A stretch of 64,000 nt of DNA, from positions 62,001 through 126,000 of the forward strand of contig JBBQWN010000002.1 in the NCBI GenBank assembly GCA_038210595.1, written 5' to 3'. Of the stretch, positions 11,701 through 18,964 are shown piece after piece. The position numbers were made by a program, and so were the translations under genes. The notes beneath the pieces are model-generated. The model was not told where the DNA came from and made no database searches. It saw nothing but the letters and a program-made list of their open reading frames with translations. The stretch's first letter is position 1. Each line of letters starts with the position of its first letter. This DNA comes from Glacieibacterium sp038210595. GTDB lineage: Bacteria > Pseudomonadota > Alphaproteobacteria > Sphingomonadales > Sphingomonadaceae.

Positions 11701-14700
11701 GCCGCCCCGGTGCTGACGCTGCGCGCCGGCGGCAATCTGGATATCCGCGGCAGCATCACCGACGGCTTCTTCGCGTTCAGTGACCAGACCGACCCGCTGT
11801 ATCTCAGCTATCAGCTCGGCGGCGGCAACCAGCAGATCCGGCCGACGTTCAACTTCGCCTGCGGCGTCGACACCGATTGCTCGGTCATCCCGCCCTTCGA
11901 CACCGACATGCTGCCGCGGCTGCCGAACGCCGGCGAATCGATCACCGTCAACTTCGCGGTCGTCTCGCGCGGGGACCGTGCGCCGCTCGAGCCCGCACCC
12001 TATAGCGATGCGGCCAATTCGCCCGGCGCGCTGGGTCTCCAGACCGATGGTGCCGGTGATCCGATCGGCAGCGCCGCGCTCGCACCGCGGCTGACCGACG
12101 GCACGGCCGCCGATTCGGCGAGCTATCGGTTCGTCGCCGGGGCCCGGCTTGCCAGCGCCGACCCGCTGACCGTCGCACCGGAGACCGCGGCCAGCGTCAG
12201 CGTGTCGGGCGAGACCCGCTACCGCGTCGTCGGCACGCGGGGCCAGCCGGTGTTCATTCCCGACGTTCGCTATACGCTCAACCGCCGCGGCAATGCCGAT
12301 GTGCCGGCGGACAATATCGAGGATATCGTCCCCACGTCGGGGGCCGACGCGCAGGCATTGACACGGCTGACCTTCGGGGCGGCACCGGCGCAAACGCGCG
12401 CCTTCCTGCGTGAACGGGCCGCGCTGTTCTTCGCCGACAAGCCCGGTGAGTTCCAACTGTTCGGCCCGGCCGGTGCGCCGACCGCGCTGACCGCGTCGCT
12501 GACCCGGCTGACCGAGTTCCTGGCCTATGTCGATCTGGACCTGCCAGCCACCGAGGAAATGGCCGCCAGTCCGGGTCTGAGCACGCGGCTTGCCGCCGGG
12601 CAGCTGGGCTATGCGCCGCTCACCGCCTTTGCGCCCGATTCGGTCAACGCCCCGACGCAATATGTCCGGTCGCTGGTCCGCACCGGCAGCGGCAGCATCG
12701 ACATCGCCGCGGCGGGCGACGTCGATCTGCGCGGCACCGACCAGCCGGTCTACCGCCTGGCATCGGGGGGAACGGTGGTGCAGGGCAATCCTCGCGCCGC
12801 CCAGGTCGGCGGTACGTCGGTCTACACCGCGGGGGTCACGGCTTCGCTCGCGCCGCGCACGGCGGCCGTGGCGGGCACCAATCTCGAGCTGCTCGTCGAT
12901 CCGGCCGCATCGGCGGACTTCAGCCCGCCCGCCCGCCCGCTGACCCCGGATTCCGACGGATCGATCCGCTTCTACGGTGTTCTGCAGCCGAACCTCGTCT
13001 ATGCCGAAGGCGGCGGCGATCTGTCGGTCCGCGCCGGACGGGACGTTGCCGCCCGCCGCGACGTGGCGAGCGAAGTGTTCCGCAGCGGCGAATCGAGTGC
13101 GGGCGCGACCACGCAGCAATGGCGGGTCGGCAACGTCGGCATCGATGCGCCGGATGCCCCCGTCGTCGGAACGACCAACATCCGGATCAATCCGCAGCTG
13201 TTCTCGACGGGCGTCGGGGCGCTCGGGGGCGGCAACGTCGATGTCGTGGCGGGGCGCGATATCCGCGAGCTCGCCGTCGTCGCCGATACCAGCGTTACCA
13301 CCGGCAGTGTCGACGACCCCGCCCAGACTTCGCCGGCGGCCGTTCTGGCGACGTTCGGCCACGGCAATGTCAGCGTTGCGACCGGTCGCGATCTGCTCGG
13401 TGGCCAGATCGACGTGGCCTCCGGCGTCGGTGCCGTCGATGTCGGCGGCAAGGTCGCTTCGGCCGGTCTGCTGCGGCTCGACGGCAGCGTCTCGACCGCC
13501 ACGGGAACCGTGTCGAGCGGCGCCATACGCGAGAATCTGACGCGTCTCCGCGTGACCGATGCCGAGCTTGCGACCCAGGCCCGCCAGTCGATCACGGTCG
13601 GATCGCTCGCCGCGCTCGGCACCCGGGAATCGACCCCGGTCAACGGCAGCGGCTTCTACACCGCGGCATCCGGGGCATCGTTTGTCAGCAATGGCGATTT
13701 CACGCTCGCCAACACCGGCTTCGACGCGCGGGGCCAGAACCCCGTGGCCTTGCTGCAATCGGTGCTGCTGCCGGCGTCCCTGGGCGTCGCATCCCTGTTC
13801 GGCGATATTGACCTTCTCGATGCGGGGCCCGGCACCTCGATCCGGGGTGTGGTCCTGTTCCCGAGCCCGATCGGCCAGCTGCATCTGTACGCCGGCGGCC
13901 GCCTGCAAACGGTGACCCTATCGATGGACGACGGTGATCCGTCGCTCGCACCCGGCGCGTTGTCGGGCTTCTCTCTCCTGCGGCCGACAGAAGGGGACAC
14001 GCAAAGCCGGGTACCGCGGCTGGGGACGCGCCTGTACGACTTCCCCGTGATTCTCCCGAACACCAGCGATGCCGACCGGCGGCTGTTGCATAACCCGAGC
14101 ATCACCCACACCGGCGACCCGGAGCCGGTGCGCATCGCGGTCGACGGTTCGATCGACCGCCTGACCCTGGCGACGCCAAAGGCGACCCGGCTCAGCGCCG
14201 GCGGCGACCTGGTCGACACGGTGTTCATCGGTCAGAATGTCGCCGCAAGCGACGTCACCCGCATCACGGCCGGGCGCGACATCATCGGGACGACGCGCAT
14301 CGCACCGGTGTCCGTGCCGACGGCGACGGGGGGAACCGTAACGCTGCGGTTGCCGACACTGCAGGGCAATACCTTCGCGCTCGGCGGGCCGGGCACGCTG
14401 TTCGTCGAGGCGGGGCGCGATCTCGGGCCGTTCTTCAATTCAGGCAATGTCGCGGTGCCGTTTGGGCCGACGCTGTCCTACTCGGGCGGCATCATCACCG
14501 TCGGCAACGATTACAACCCCTGGCTCGGCACCCAGGGCGCGAAAATCTATGCCGAGTTCGGTGTCGGCAAGGGCGCGAACTATGACGCGCTGCGCGAGAC
14601 CTATGTCGACCCGGCCAATGTCGCGAACCTCGACGGCGACCTGTTCGCGCAGGGCTTCGACGCCAACGACAACCGGATTCCCGACCGGACCAAGCCCATC

Positions 14701-16173
14701 TATGCCCCGGCGCTGGTCGCCTGGCTGCTCGAGAACGCGCCCGACGCACTCAGTCAGGCCTTTGGTGCGCCGATCAGCCTGACCTCGGCCGACGTGCTGC
14801 CGCTGCTCAACAGCCTGGATGCCGCGACCCGGGCGCAGTTCCTGGTCGATCTGCCCTATCTGCCGAGCGGCGGCATCCGCAGCAGCCAGGTCGTCATCGA
14901 CCGGCGCGTGGCGCGTGCGCCGACTCTGCTGACGCCGGCGGCCGCGGCAACGGCGTTCGCGGTCCCGCCGGCGCCGACGACGATCAGCGGCTCGACCCTG
15001 ATCGGCTGGCTGGCGCAGAACGCGCCCGACGTGCTGCGCAGCCGGTTCAACGTCTCGACGACATCCGCCACGGCGGCCTATACGGCGCTGACCGGACTGG
15101 AGACACTGGTCCAGCGCCAGTTCCTGCTCGACACGGTCTATTTCAACGAGTTATCGGTTCCCGCGCGCCCCACTGGTGCGTCATTCAACCAATATGCTCG
15201 TAGTTACAGAGCGGTCGAGCTGCTGTTCCCGGCAGCGCTCGGCTACACCGCCAACGACACTTCGGGCGCATCCAACGGCGGCACTCCGGTGCTCACCGGC
15301 AACCTCGACCTGCGCCTGGCGGCGATCGAGACGCAGCGCGGCGGCGATGTCACGATCCTCGGGCCGGGCGGTCGTGCCGTCGCCGGTTCGGTCGTCGCGA
15401 CGTCGGCCCAGGCGGCACGGCGCGGTGAGGAAGTTGCCGGGGCAAACCTGTTCCAGGGCCAGCGTCGCGCGCTTGGTACAGTTGGCGACAGTACGAGTGC
15501 CGCGCGCATAGCCTCGATCCCGCTTGGCTTCGAAGGTGTGCTGACGCTGCGCGGGGGCGGCATTCGGTCCTTCACCGACGGCGACTTCCTGCTCAACCAG
15601 AGCCGCCTGTTCACCCAGGCGGGCGGTGACATCACCTTGTTCTCCTCGAATGGCGACCTCAACGCCGGCCAGGGTCCGCGCACGGCGGCCAACTTCCCGC
15701 CGGTGGTCTTGCGCTTCACGCCGAACGGCTTCAGCGAGGTCGATACGGCCGGCGCGGTCGCGGGTGCCGGTATCGCGGCGTTTCAGCCGCGCCCCGACAT
15801 TCCTGCGCCCGACGTTATTCTGGTCGCCCCGGTCGGCACCGTCGATGCCGGCGATGCGGGCGTCCGCGCCGCGGGCAATGTGTTCATTGCGGCGGCGCAG
15901 GTTGCCAATGCGGTCGGGATCTCGGCCGGCGGCTCGATCACCGGCTCGGGTGCCGCGGCGGCGGTCGACACCACGGCAGCCGCCAACGCCAACGCCGCCG
16001 GCGCCGCCGGTGCCGCCGCAGCGGCCGCGGTCAACCCGCAGGGCGTCAACGGCGGCGACCGGACGCGGATCACCGTCGACGTGCTCGGCTTCGGTGGCGA
16101 TCCCAACGACGATCCGTGCCGCGGCGACGCGAAGCCCCGCCCGACCAACTGCCCCGCTCCGACGACGCCGTAG
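2731..16173 (+). CDS. Giant filamentous-hemagglutinin-type adhesin with TPS domain
   Basis: This 4480-residue protein is by far the largest gene here. The ATG at 2731 is preferred over a TTG at 2722 because it gives a basic n-region and a signal peptide ending near VLAQTAQ. Residues about 140-330 form a two-partner-secretion domain: WSSFNISRDTILHF at 167 onward, then NQNGVMFGATGQVNT at 228, matching the NxNG[VI]xFG core of FhaA-like exoproteins. The rest is repetitive beta-helix-like sequence (short Val/Ile/Leu strands with SGG, AGGN and GxI turns). An alanine-rich stretch precedes the C-terminus. Only eight cysteines exist, in four close pairs; the last pair is C4463 and C4474. No FhaC/TpsB gene is in the window. 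The gene follows TonB-like, porin and coiled-coil genes on the same strand, 76 bp after the last. The likely role is a surface adhesin or biofilm fibre. Confidence 0.88.
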   Translation: MTTHRPATATRRRTAVLRRGVSAGAMLVGVLAAPVLAQTAQMLRSTAGLTTPVVTPAATLPVQAITPNAAGLSSASARAIANQARVTSAVSLAQQANAAARAAAAVPSIPNGLLPGGLVPVANPVSAAADPTGLNTWQGAAQPTSAVTGSTTTVTVKQTDARALLSWSSFNISRDTILHFDQQPDWVVVNRIVANIDPATGRLADAGNLRPSTILGQITGAGTVVVLNQNGVMFGATGQVNTRSFLVSTIELGDQSRTALVPGPGSTATRRVPTTIGERNNAFLQNGLLGVPTFLSVIGMQNGLAVVDGPSIEGGVSVATGAAISAGDGGFVIIAAPQITNAGQLSASNGQVSLVSGQTITAVSSTGAPDLTTPGPGAANADVRGLILRSESRNSQSLTTPFRDSITNTATGLISSPRGLISIGGTYSGQIVQNGVLSSTTSVSRNGKVALTAGTVTAGRGSVIAITPDTNGETIPQAADSVANFRRSVIDIGNANSAAAVTPAIISIGADALIYAPGASANIGGTPSANSVDNGITEPGIGAGSLLIDSGATIDVSGVKDLVLPASRNSVRLSPVQRNELRDTPNYREVTTDGSFTLNPSTLYIDARLSGVRADGVTWVGSPLIEAGSAVAQIGVTAAELLTRGGTLTLGAGNIVQGTAASSPLGIVTVRPNVTLDISGGWVRFADGVVQTSRLLTADGRLVEIGRADPNDNFVRVVDPYSVSQERFGFTDSFGNPLATDPDFQTGYVEGRDAGALIVKSSTNSFGAAVFGQAFAGTQQIARASEGSAAASIGGDTRTLQATPLQLPSGGLFKVQAYAGGLDADAGGADIVVYNGSAAAPARVAASILLSDTLLSSSGLAAVSLQTSGGVSLLSGSLVSLAPNGGLAIDAGRSIRLDGTVRTPSGTISARTYEIAIGSVFATTDDLPLFVNAAPDAPAPHLFDITVTGILSARGRFQNDALVADGAFLGTAYADGGTISLTVAPRVLLPIAESANAPADFAADYSGSLFIQSGALLDVSAGASVRANGTPVLTARGGNVALVNQTTYFNLQNEPANLASSPQSSFVDTFLPGFRVPLANNRVTGASPLLTYAQVVIAPDTIRGSGFAGGGQFTLVTPDLNFGARPEGTGTAIPLNFIATTGFASFSFTTYRTEFLGGGNLADGVTANNGVFANGVAGRTALLATEQVRVAGGEALNLTQALLPSLLNNTQLTAVRGLASEGNIGTLLGSSVPVEAYDQRGVAVTFDGLTEVDVDAGGRIIGADGTSLTSSTLLNAGTIRLPGGTLRQVETLPSFYLNGTRSAIGVQDLADVFGGGRNADGLFDPDAPNALGLRIDNNPANAVLSNSELVTRRLQFRAIYMLGDVGRGEGARLTAGSMTDLSGVSVRNPRAITNGVTGRQRVEGRLVGGGTLETGAAFGGQGGPLFAGAQFGVARYGSGDGVIRVARAGLTLNALPSSTIDLGGVTDNYDQEVTLGVFAPTPVWSNGGRLTAGAGGSIAGALVRADGGAPQAEGGILTWRTPILRQADTADRSLNLLSANQIMAAGFDSFIALQQLSGQGAVSLNLGRAFYLTNQAFDGNTLSDYGISAAATGALAISAPYVQLSSLTQTISARGNIEAGAGSITFNAGAIDIIGSAYFDPTVALVRLLASGDVRVTGVQPLANVLDPSGGSLPPSLSGQLVTSGDLTIRAAQLYPTTGTGNLQQQIDAARQGRSIEVASYLIAAAGEASRIRIERASTATPATPYSAGGNLTIQASSIDQGGVIRVPVGKLTLGGTAPIILPGANNNDLFTQTVAATDTLRLSAGSLTAVSAGGLSIPYGTTTDLTEYFFAPTSNNRLTAPPAAELRLGGGIVTVDANATVDLSGGGDLYAYEFASGVGGSRDVLSRFNSDAFSSRNGLQFPDGRQVYAIVPSMADLRVALTDPIYSADYANLYASSDAGRRVYLEGGSGIAAGWYTLLPARYALLPGGLRVVENVGQAPGALGSTTTLRDGSMVINGRYGVAGTGIEDSTRRTFTVQTQASFRQFSRIAQTSASQTFSDLATRDELVVPRLPADAGRLVLTPLAELNVNTRFLTDPARGGRGGQVDITGNAFEIVTAGTPGSLTDAVVLRTADFANLNAASLLIGGIRTDFADGTTALAIGTHTIAIANSAADPLSAPEIVLAVDGEGSAITIADGSAVIATGTLADTRAGAYVITPGATQTAIGGIVRVANGPERLVTRPGDVALANSLSDTSIIVGSATGTRGVTLTGTSVLLDSSRDLVIYDNPATDASEARITATNLALGGDDVFFTRVPSGFRGLTITPEMEAVFAAAQRLTISSKSIIGFSGGTHVFNDLVLDVRGIRPFRPGEALPLEPYGDTSPPGFDPAATPQTPLDPGVPIAVTIRARDFSLTNSDIDRGPCGGVDVNACGTAGNSLAIEAATVHFGSGAMRIYGFDRSVGVTATNGVFVEGSGRFDVGGAALSFATPYLGDRALSADPRGTKVQPDLTIATSGTLAISNPGNLAVPVVAQAPGAVLYLGDADTPLAALTIDGTQLRASAGTLEARAVGDIIVSGGAVIATPSYAKSFGDAADRVTISAPGGRLTLASQTGDVTLGSATRLVIGGSAGEAGTLELSAATGLVTLDGAIDAAAPGNGASLHLDTGGAFDFAGFLTARGAPFTGDIRVRSGTGDLVLAADQTVRATGLRLTADGGLVDIAGRIDTSGINGGNIGLFGTGGVTLRATAILDARASGYGATDTRVASGGTVELGTSGSGVLTLANGASIDVSARRPGARLAASIGKDINLNDTTVYRYAESDTGGLVRLRAPIIEQEGADSVAIDFAGTITGAREVAVEAVKRFDLAILGAGADCAAAAVCINEAGQAVLDLNATPHTNILADDFAGSIPNFVRSFDIGGAAARLGALTALPGYRARPGVELDYAGDIVLASNWNLGAGVVNTAAALADPSPVLIASTQLGNGRYYVAPGAESRLYNDFTDFIYRVGGVASGAAPVLTLRAGGNLDIRGSITDGFFAFSDQTDPLYLSYQLGGGNQQIRPTFNFACGVDTDCSVIPPFDTDMLPRLPNAGESITVNFAVVSRGDRAPLEPAPYSDAANSPGALGLQTDGAGDPIGSAALAPRLTDGTAADSASYRFVAGARLASADPLTVAPETAASVSVSGETRYRVVGTRGQPVFIPDVRYTLNRRGNADVPADNIEDIVPTSGADAQALTRLTFGAAPAQTRAFLRERAALFFADKPGEFQLFGPAGAPTALTASLTRLTEFLAYVDLDLPATEEMAASPGLSTRLAAGQLGYAPLTAFAPDSVNAPTQYVRSLVRTGSGSIDIAAAGDVDLRGTDQPVYRLASGGTVVQGNPRAAQVGGTSVYTAGVTASLAPRTAAVAGTNLELLVDPAASADFSPPARPLTPDSDGSIRFYGVLQPNLVYAEGGGDLSVRAGRDVAARRDVASEVFRSGESSAGATTQQWRVGNVGIDAPDAPVVGTTNIRINPQLFSTGVGALGGGNVDVVAGRDIRELAVVADTSVTTGSVDDPAQTSPAAVLATFGHGNVSVATGRDLLGGQIDVASGVGAVDVGGKVASAGLLRLDGSVSTATGTVSSGAIRENLTRLRVTDAELATQARQSITVGSLAALGTRESTPVNGSGFYTAASGASFVSNGDFTLANTGFDARGQNPVALLQSVLLPASLGVASLFGDIDLLDAGPGTSIRGVVLFPSPIGQLHLYAGGRLQTVTLSMDDGDPSLAPGALSGFSLLRPTEGDTQSRVPRLGTRLYDFPVILPNTSDADRRLLHNPSITHTGDPEPVRIAVDGSIDRLTLATPKATRLSAGGDLVDTVFIGQNVAASDVTRITAGRDIIGTTRIAPVSVPTATGGTVTLRLPTLQGNTFALGGPGTLFVEAGRDLGPFFNSGNVAVPFGPTLSYSGGIITVGNDYNPWLGTQGAKIYAEFGVGKGANYDALRETYVDPANVANLDGDLFAQGFDANDNRIPDRTKPIYAPALVAWLLENAPDALSQAFGAPISLTSADVLPLLNSLDAATRAQFLVDLPYLPSGGIRSSQVVIDRRVARAPTLLTPAAAATAFAVPPAPTTISGSTLIGWLAQNAPDVLRSRFNVSTTSATAAYTALTGLETLVQRQFLLDTVYFNELSVPARPTGASFNQYARSYRAVELLFPAALGYTANDTSGASNGGTPVLTGNLDLRLAAIETQRGGDVTILGPGGRAVAGSVVATSAQAARRGEEVAGANLFQGQRRALGTVGDSTSAARIASIPLGFEGVLTLRGGGIRSFTDGDFLLNQSRLFTQAGGDITLFSSNGDLNAGQGPRTAANFPPVVLRFTPNGFSEVDTAGAVAGAGIAAFQPRPDIPAPDVILVAPVGTVDAGDAGVRAAGNVFIAAAQVANAVGISAGGSITGSGAAAAVDTTAAANANAAGAAGAAAAAAVNPQGVNGGDRTRITVDVLGFGGDPNDDPCRGDAKPRPTNCPAPTTP

Positions 16174-16188
16174 CCTGCAGACGAAACT

Positions 16189-16220
16189 GCGGCGGTCCGG
16201 GCAATCGTCGGGGCCGCCGC
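16189..16220 (+). terminator. Hairpin downstream of the adhesin gene
   Basis: A 10-bp stem with one G-U pair (GCGGCGGTCC against GGGCCGCCGC) starts 15 bases after the adhesin stop codon. No T-run follows, so it may act only with Rho or as an mRNA 3' end protector. Confidence 0.45.
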
Positions 16221-16513
16221 ATTGCACGCACCGATGAGGTGCCGGACCGACCAGCGCATTCCGGTCTGAGGCTGGTAGCCGATCCCCCATCGGCCGTCAG
16301 ACCTCTGTCCTAGTTATCTAGATTGCACAGGCTGGCCCGGTTGCCTGATCCCCGTCGCGTCTAACGCTACAACAGTGTCGCAGCCGTAGCCGGCGCTGAC
16401 CCGCCACCACCGATCCTGCCATTAACGCTGCGGTCTTCGGCCGGGGGCAATTATTCAGATCACGAGCGACGCTGTCGGAGCCGTTTACAGACGGTCGGTA
16501 CAGACACAGAAAA

Positions 16514-16539
16514 GCGGCCCCGGATCGCTCCGGGGCCGC
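16514..16539 (-). terminator. Intrinsic terminator of the PstS-like gene
   Basis: A perfect 11-bp inverted repeat (GCGGCCCCGGA, loop of four, TCCGGGGCCGC) lies 29 bases beyond the PstS-like stop. On the minus strand it is followed by TTTTCTGTG, as expected of a Rho-independent terminator. Confidence 0.85.
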
Positions 16540-16567
16540 CCTTCAGATCGATCGAGAGTCCAGCGTG

Positions 16568-18529
16568 TCAGGCGCCGGGCTTGCCCAAGCAGACCGTGGC
16601 GTTGCCGGCGGTCACCGAAGTGGTGCCGGTCGGCGTCGTCGGGATCCGGTCCTGGATCCACAGGTTGCGCAGGCCGAGACGAGTCGCCGACTGACCGGCG
16701 ACGCCGAGCTGAGCCGAGCTCTTCAGGAACGTCTCGGCGATGGCGTTCCGCCAGGCGCCGGGCATCGGCGACAGGGCATTGCGCGCATAGGTGCCGTAGG
16801 TGGGATCGCTGGCAAGTCCGGCCGGCATGACCTGGTTATTGAAGTCCTTCGTGGTCTTGCCGACGATCGTCGCGACCCAGCCGTCCACCGCGCGGCGCTT
16901 CTCAGGCGTCGAGTAGCAGGTGTAGAGCAGAAGGTTGGTGGTGCCGACGATCGGATAGCCCTTGGTCGGAGCAGCCAGGCTGACCGTCTTGCTGGCAGCC
17001 TGAACCCAATCGAGCGGGTTGGCCCGATCGCTGGTCGTCACGGTCGAGTCGTACGCGCCAACCGTGCCCTTCGACTGCGGCGGCTGGATGCCCGTGAACG
17101 CCGCGGTCGCCTGCTTGGCATCCGGACCCACATACGTGGTGCCGGTACCGTTGACCTGCAGGCTGGCGGTGTTGAGGCCGTAGCCGTTGCTGCCGTTGAA
17201 CAGCGTCGCGGGCAGGGCATTCTCCGGGCTCATGTAGGCGACGTGACCGTTGAGGGTACGGTCACCGATCGTCGCCGACGGATCGGGGTGGTAGTTGGTG
17301 TACTGCGCGACGCCGTCGTTGCCGTTGGCAACGCCGAACAGGCCGGCGGTCTCGGTGCCGGTCAGCACGCCCGTCGACTTGTTGAAGAACGCACCCGAAA
17401 TCGAGTTCGTCGGGCTGATCGTGCCCGCGGTGCCGGTGTAGGCTGTGCCGCTGATGGTCACGCTGGCGTCGTACGGCAAGCGATTCTCGGAGTTGCCGAA
17501 CTTGTTGCCGGTGGTGCCGCACTGGGCCGCGATGGCACGCGTGAACAGCGAGGTGGTGCCCGAAGTCTCCGAGCGGCCGACCAGCTTGATCGGCACGTCG
17601 AAGGCCGCCGGGTCATTGACGTCCTTGTTGACGACCGAGGTCGGCAGCTGGTTGAAGTTGGTGATCGTGCCGTTGAAGATACCGCAATACTGGGCGCGGG
17701 TCAGACGGAGACCGCCCGAACCATCGGCACGGGCACCGGCGATGACGAAGCGGTACTCGTTGATCAGGCCGCCGTTGTTGCGAACCTTGGCATAAACCGG
17801 ATCATAGGCGACCGCGACGGCGGCGATCGCGTGCGGCACCTGGATCGCCGGGCCGAACAGGTTGAGGGCGGTGTCGGCGGCCGGCTGCGCACCGAACGGG
17901 TTGATGGTGACGACCGGGGTCGACGTGCCGTTGTAGGTGGCGAGGTTGCCGCTGCTCAGCGCGGTGTCCGAGAAAGCGAACTGGAAGCCGGTGGCGGCGG
18001 TGGTGCCGGCGTCATAGCCCGTGCTGACGACGACCGGAACGGCGGTGTTCAAAGTGGCACCGCTGCCGCTGCTGCCGAAGAGCTGACCGCGCAGGTACGA
18101 GTTCACGCCGGTGCCCGAACCCGTCGAGACGTAGAGGATCGAGATGTTCGGCTGCACGATGCGCGGGTCGTTGAACGGCGTGGTCAGCGGACCGGGACCG
18201 TCGGGATCGACGATCGGCGGGTTGGCCGAATTGCCGGCGCAGTTGAAGTGGTTGCCCAGGGTGTCGGCGGCAGGGGTATCATAGATGTAGTCGAACAGCG
18301 CCGTCGAAGCCGGGGCCGTGGCGGTGCCGCTCGTGTTCTGGTTGACACCAAAGGCCAGGTCGGACTTCAGACCATAGCAATCGGCAGTCTGGCGAACGAT
18401 GGTCTGCGGCAGCGAGGCGCCGGCGCCGTAAAGCTGGGCGGCCGGAAACGCCGACTGGGCCTGGGCGGCACCGCCCAGGGCGCTGACCGCGGCGGTCGCC
18501 GCGAGCAGCTGGAGCTTGAAACTGGTCAT
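16568..18529 (-). CDS. Long PstS-family phosphate-binding-like secreted protein
   Basis: This 653-residue protein starts at the ATG at 18529, ten bases after a GAGGGG ribosome site; an upstream in-frame ATG at 18568 is less likely. The signal peptide is MTSFKLQLLAATAAVSALGGAAQAQ. PstS-like features are YGAGASLP near the mature start and GRSETSGTTSLFTRAI, which corresponds to the phosphate-contacting RSxxSGTT loop. PstS proteins are usually about 320-370 residues; this one is nearly twice that, with inserted Gly/Thr/Asn-rich segments. No pstCAB genes are nearby. It is monocistronic with its own terminator and lies divergent from a type II secretion operon. It may therefore be an extracellular binding protein and a type II substrate, not an ABC-transporter subunit; this is inference. 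Confidence 0.78.
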   Translation of the reverse strand: MTSFKLQLLAATAAVSALGGAAQAQSAFPAAQLYGAGASLPQTIVRQTADCYGLKSDLAFGVNQNTSGTATAPASTALFDYIYDTPAADTLGNHFNCAGNSANPPIVDPDGPGPLTTPFNDPRIVQPNISILYVSTGSGTGVNSYLRGQLFGSSGSGATLNTAVPVVVSTGYDAGTTAATGFQFAFSDTALSSGNLATYNGTSTPVVTINPFGAQPAADTALNLFGPAIQVPHAIAAVAVAYDPVYAKVRNNGGLINEYRFVIAGARADGSGGLRLTRAQYCGIFNGTITNFNQLPTSVVNKDVNDPAAFDVPIKLVGRSETSGTTSLFTRAIAAQCGTTGNKFGNSENRLPYDASVTISGTAYTGTAGTISPTNSISGAFFNKSTGVLTGTETAGLFGVANGNDGVAQYTNYHPDPSATIGDRTLNGHVAYMSPENALPATLFNGSNGYGLNTASLQVNGTGTTYVGPDAKQATAAFTGIQPPQSKGTVGAYDSTVTTSDRANPLDWVQAASKTVSLAAPTKGYPIVGTTNLLLYTCYSTPEKRRAVDGWVATIVGKTTKDFNNQVMPAGLASDPTYGTYARNALSPMPGAWRNAIAETFLKSSAQLGVAGQSATRLGLRNLWIQDRIPTTPTGTTSVTAGNATVCLGKPGA

Positions 18530-18865
18530 TCGGGAATTCCCCTCAGAAAAGGTTGATTGGGTAAGCACGTGTTAACGACTTAGTCATAACATTGGTGAAC
18601 ACTGCGTCGAGAAATCTGGTAAGTTCTCACTACGCTGGTCAAAGTAACAGGCTGAACGCGCAAATATCGATCCCGAAAGGGAATCTGATCGTGCAAGCAC
18701 TTTCCAGAACAGCCATGAATACTGCTGACAAGACACAGCGAGATCGACATCGACCAAGCGATGTCGTTTCGCGTCGATCTCGACTCACCCTCCGCTCGGC
18801 CCACAATCTGTGGACGCCGCCTAGGTAGTCGAACGGAGTGACGGATTTATGATAGCTGCTGGACG

Positions 18866-18893
18866 TTTGTGATGAGCGGCGGATTGTCACAAA
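18866..18893. promoter_or_regulatory. Candidate operator: TTTGTGA-N14-TCACAAA dyad
   Basis: Perfect 7-bp inverted arms are separated by 14 bases, about 100 bp upstream of gspE. The arms resemble a CRP/FNR half-site, but the spacing is not the N6 of CRP sites. The binding protein is unknown. Confidence 0.35.
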
Positions 18894-18942
18894 TTTTAAA
18901 CCTAATCGTCGTAATTCCTGCCTAGGCGCTTAAGCTGGCGGC

Positions 18943-18964
18943 ACGGCCATGCTCGCATGGCCGT
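18943..18964 (+). other. Hairpin in the gspE leader
   Basis: A perfect 9-bp stem (ACGGCCATG, loop CTCG, CATGGCCGT) ends 29 bases before the gspE start. With no T-run it is not an intrinsic terminator; it may stabilise or modulate the operon leader. Confidence 0.35.

Larger units (their letters stand above)
16174..16567. other. Intergenic region between convergent adhesin and PstS-like genes
   Basis: These 394 bases carry no supportable gene. They hold a GC-rich hairpin just after the adhesin stop and a strong intrinsic terminator for the minus-strand PstS-like gene. The middle part (about 16300-16500) is less GC-rich, with no recognised RNA or repeat. Confidence 0.7.

Noticed and set aside
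16189..16220. Attachment site or small RNA after the adhesin
   Set aside because: Only a simple GC hairpin is visible; no tRNA, integrase or duplicated border supports an integration site.
16565..18556. Open frame of 663 codons antisense to the PstS-like gene
   Set aside because: No signal peptide or motif. The opposite strand has a signal peptide, PstS motifs, ribosome site and terminator.
18530..18700. Pho box upstream of the PstS-like gene
   Set aside because: I looked for paired CTGTCAT-like direct repeats with four-base spacing and found only weak partial matches.
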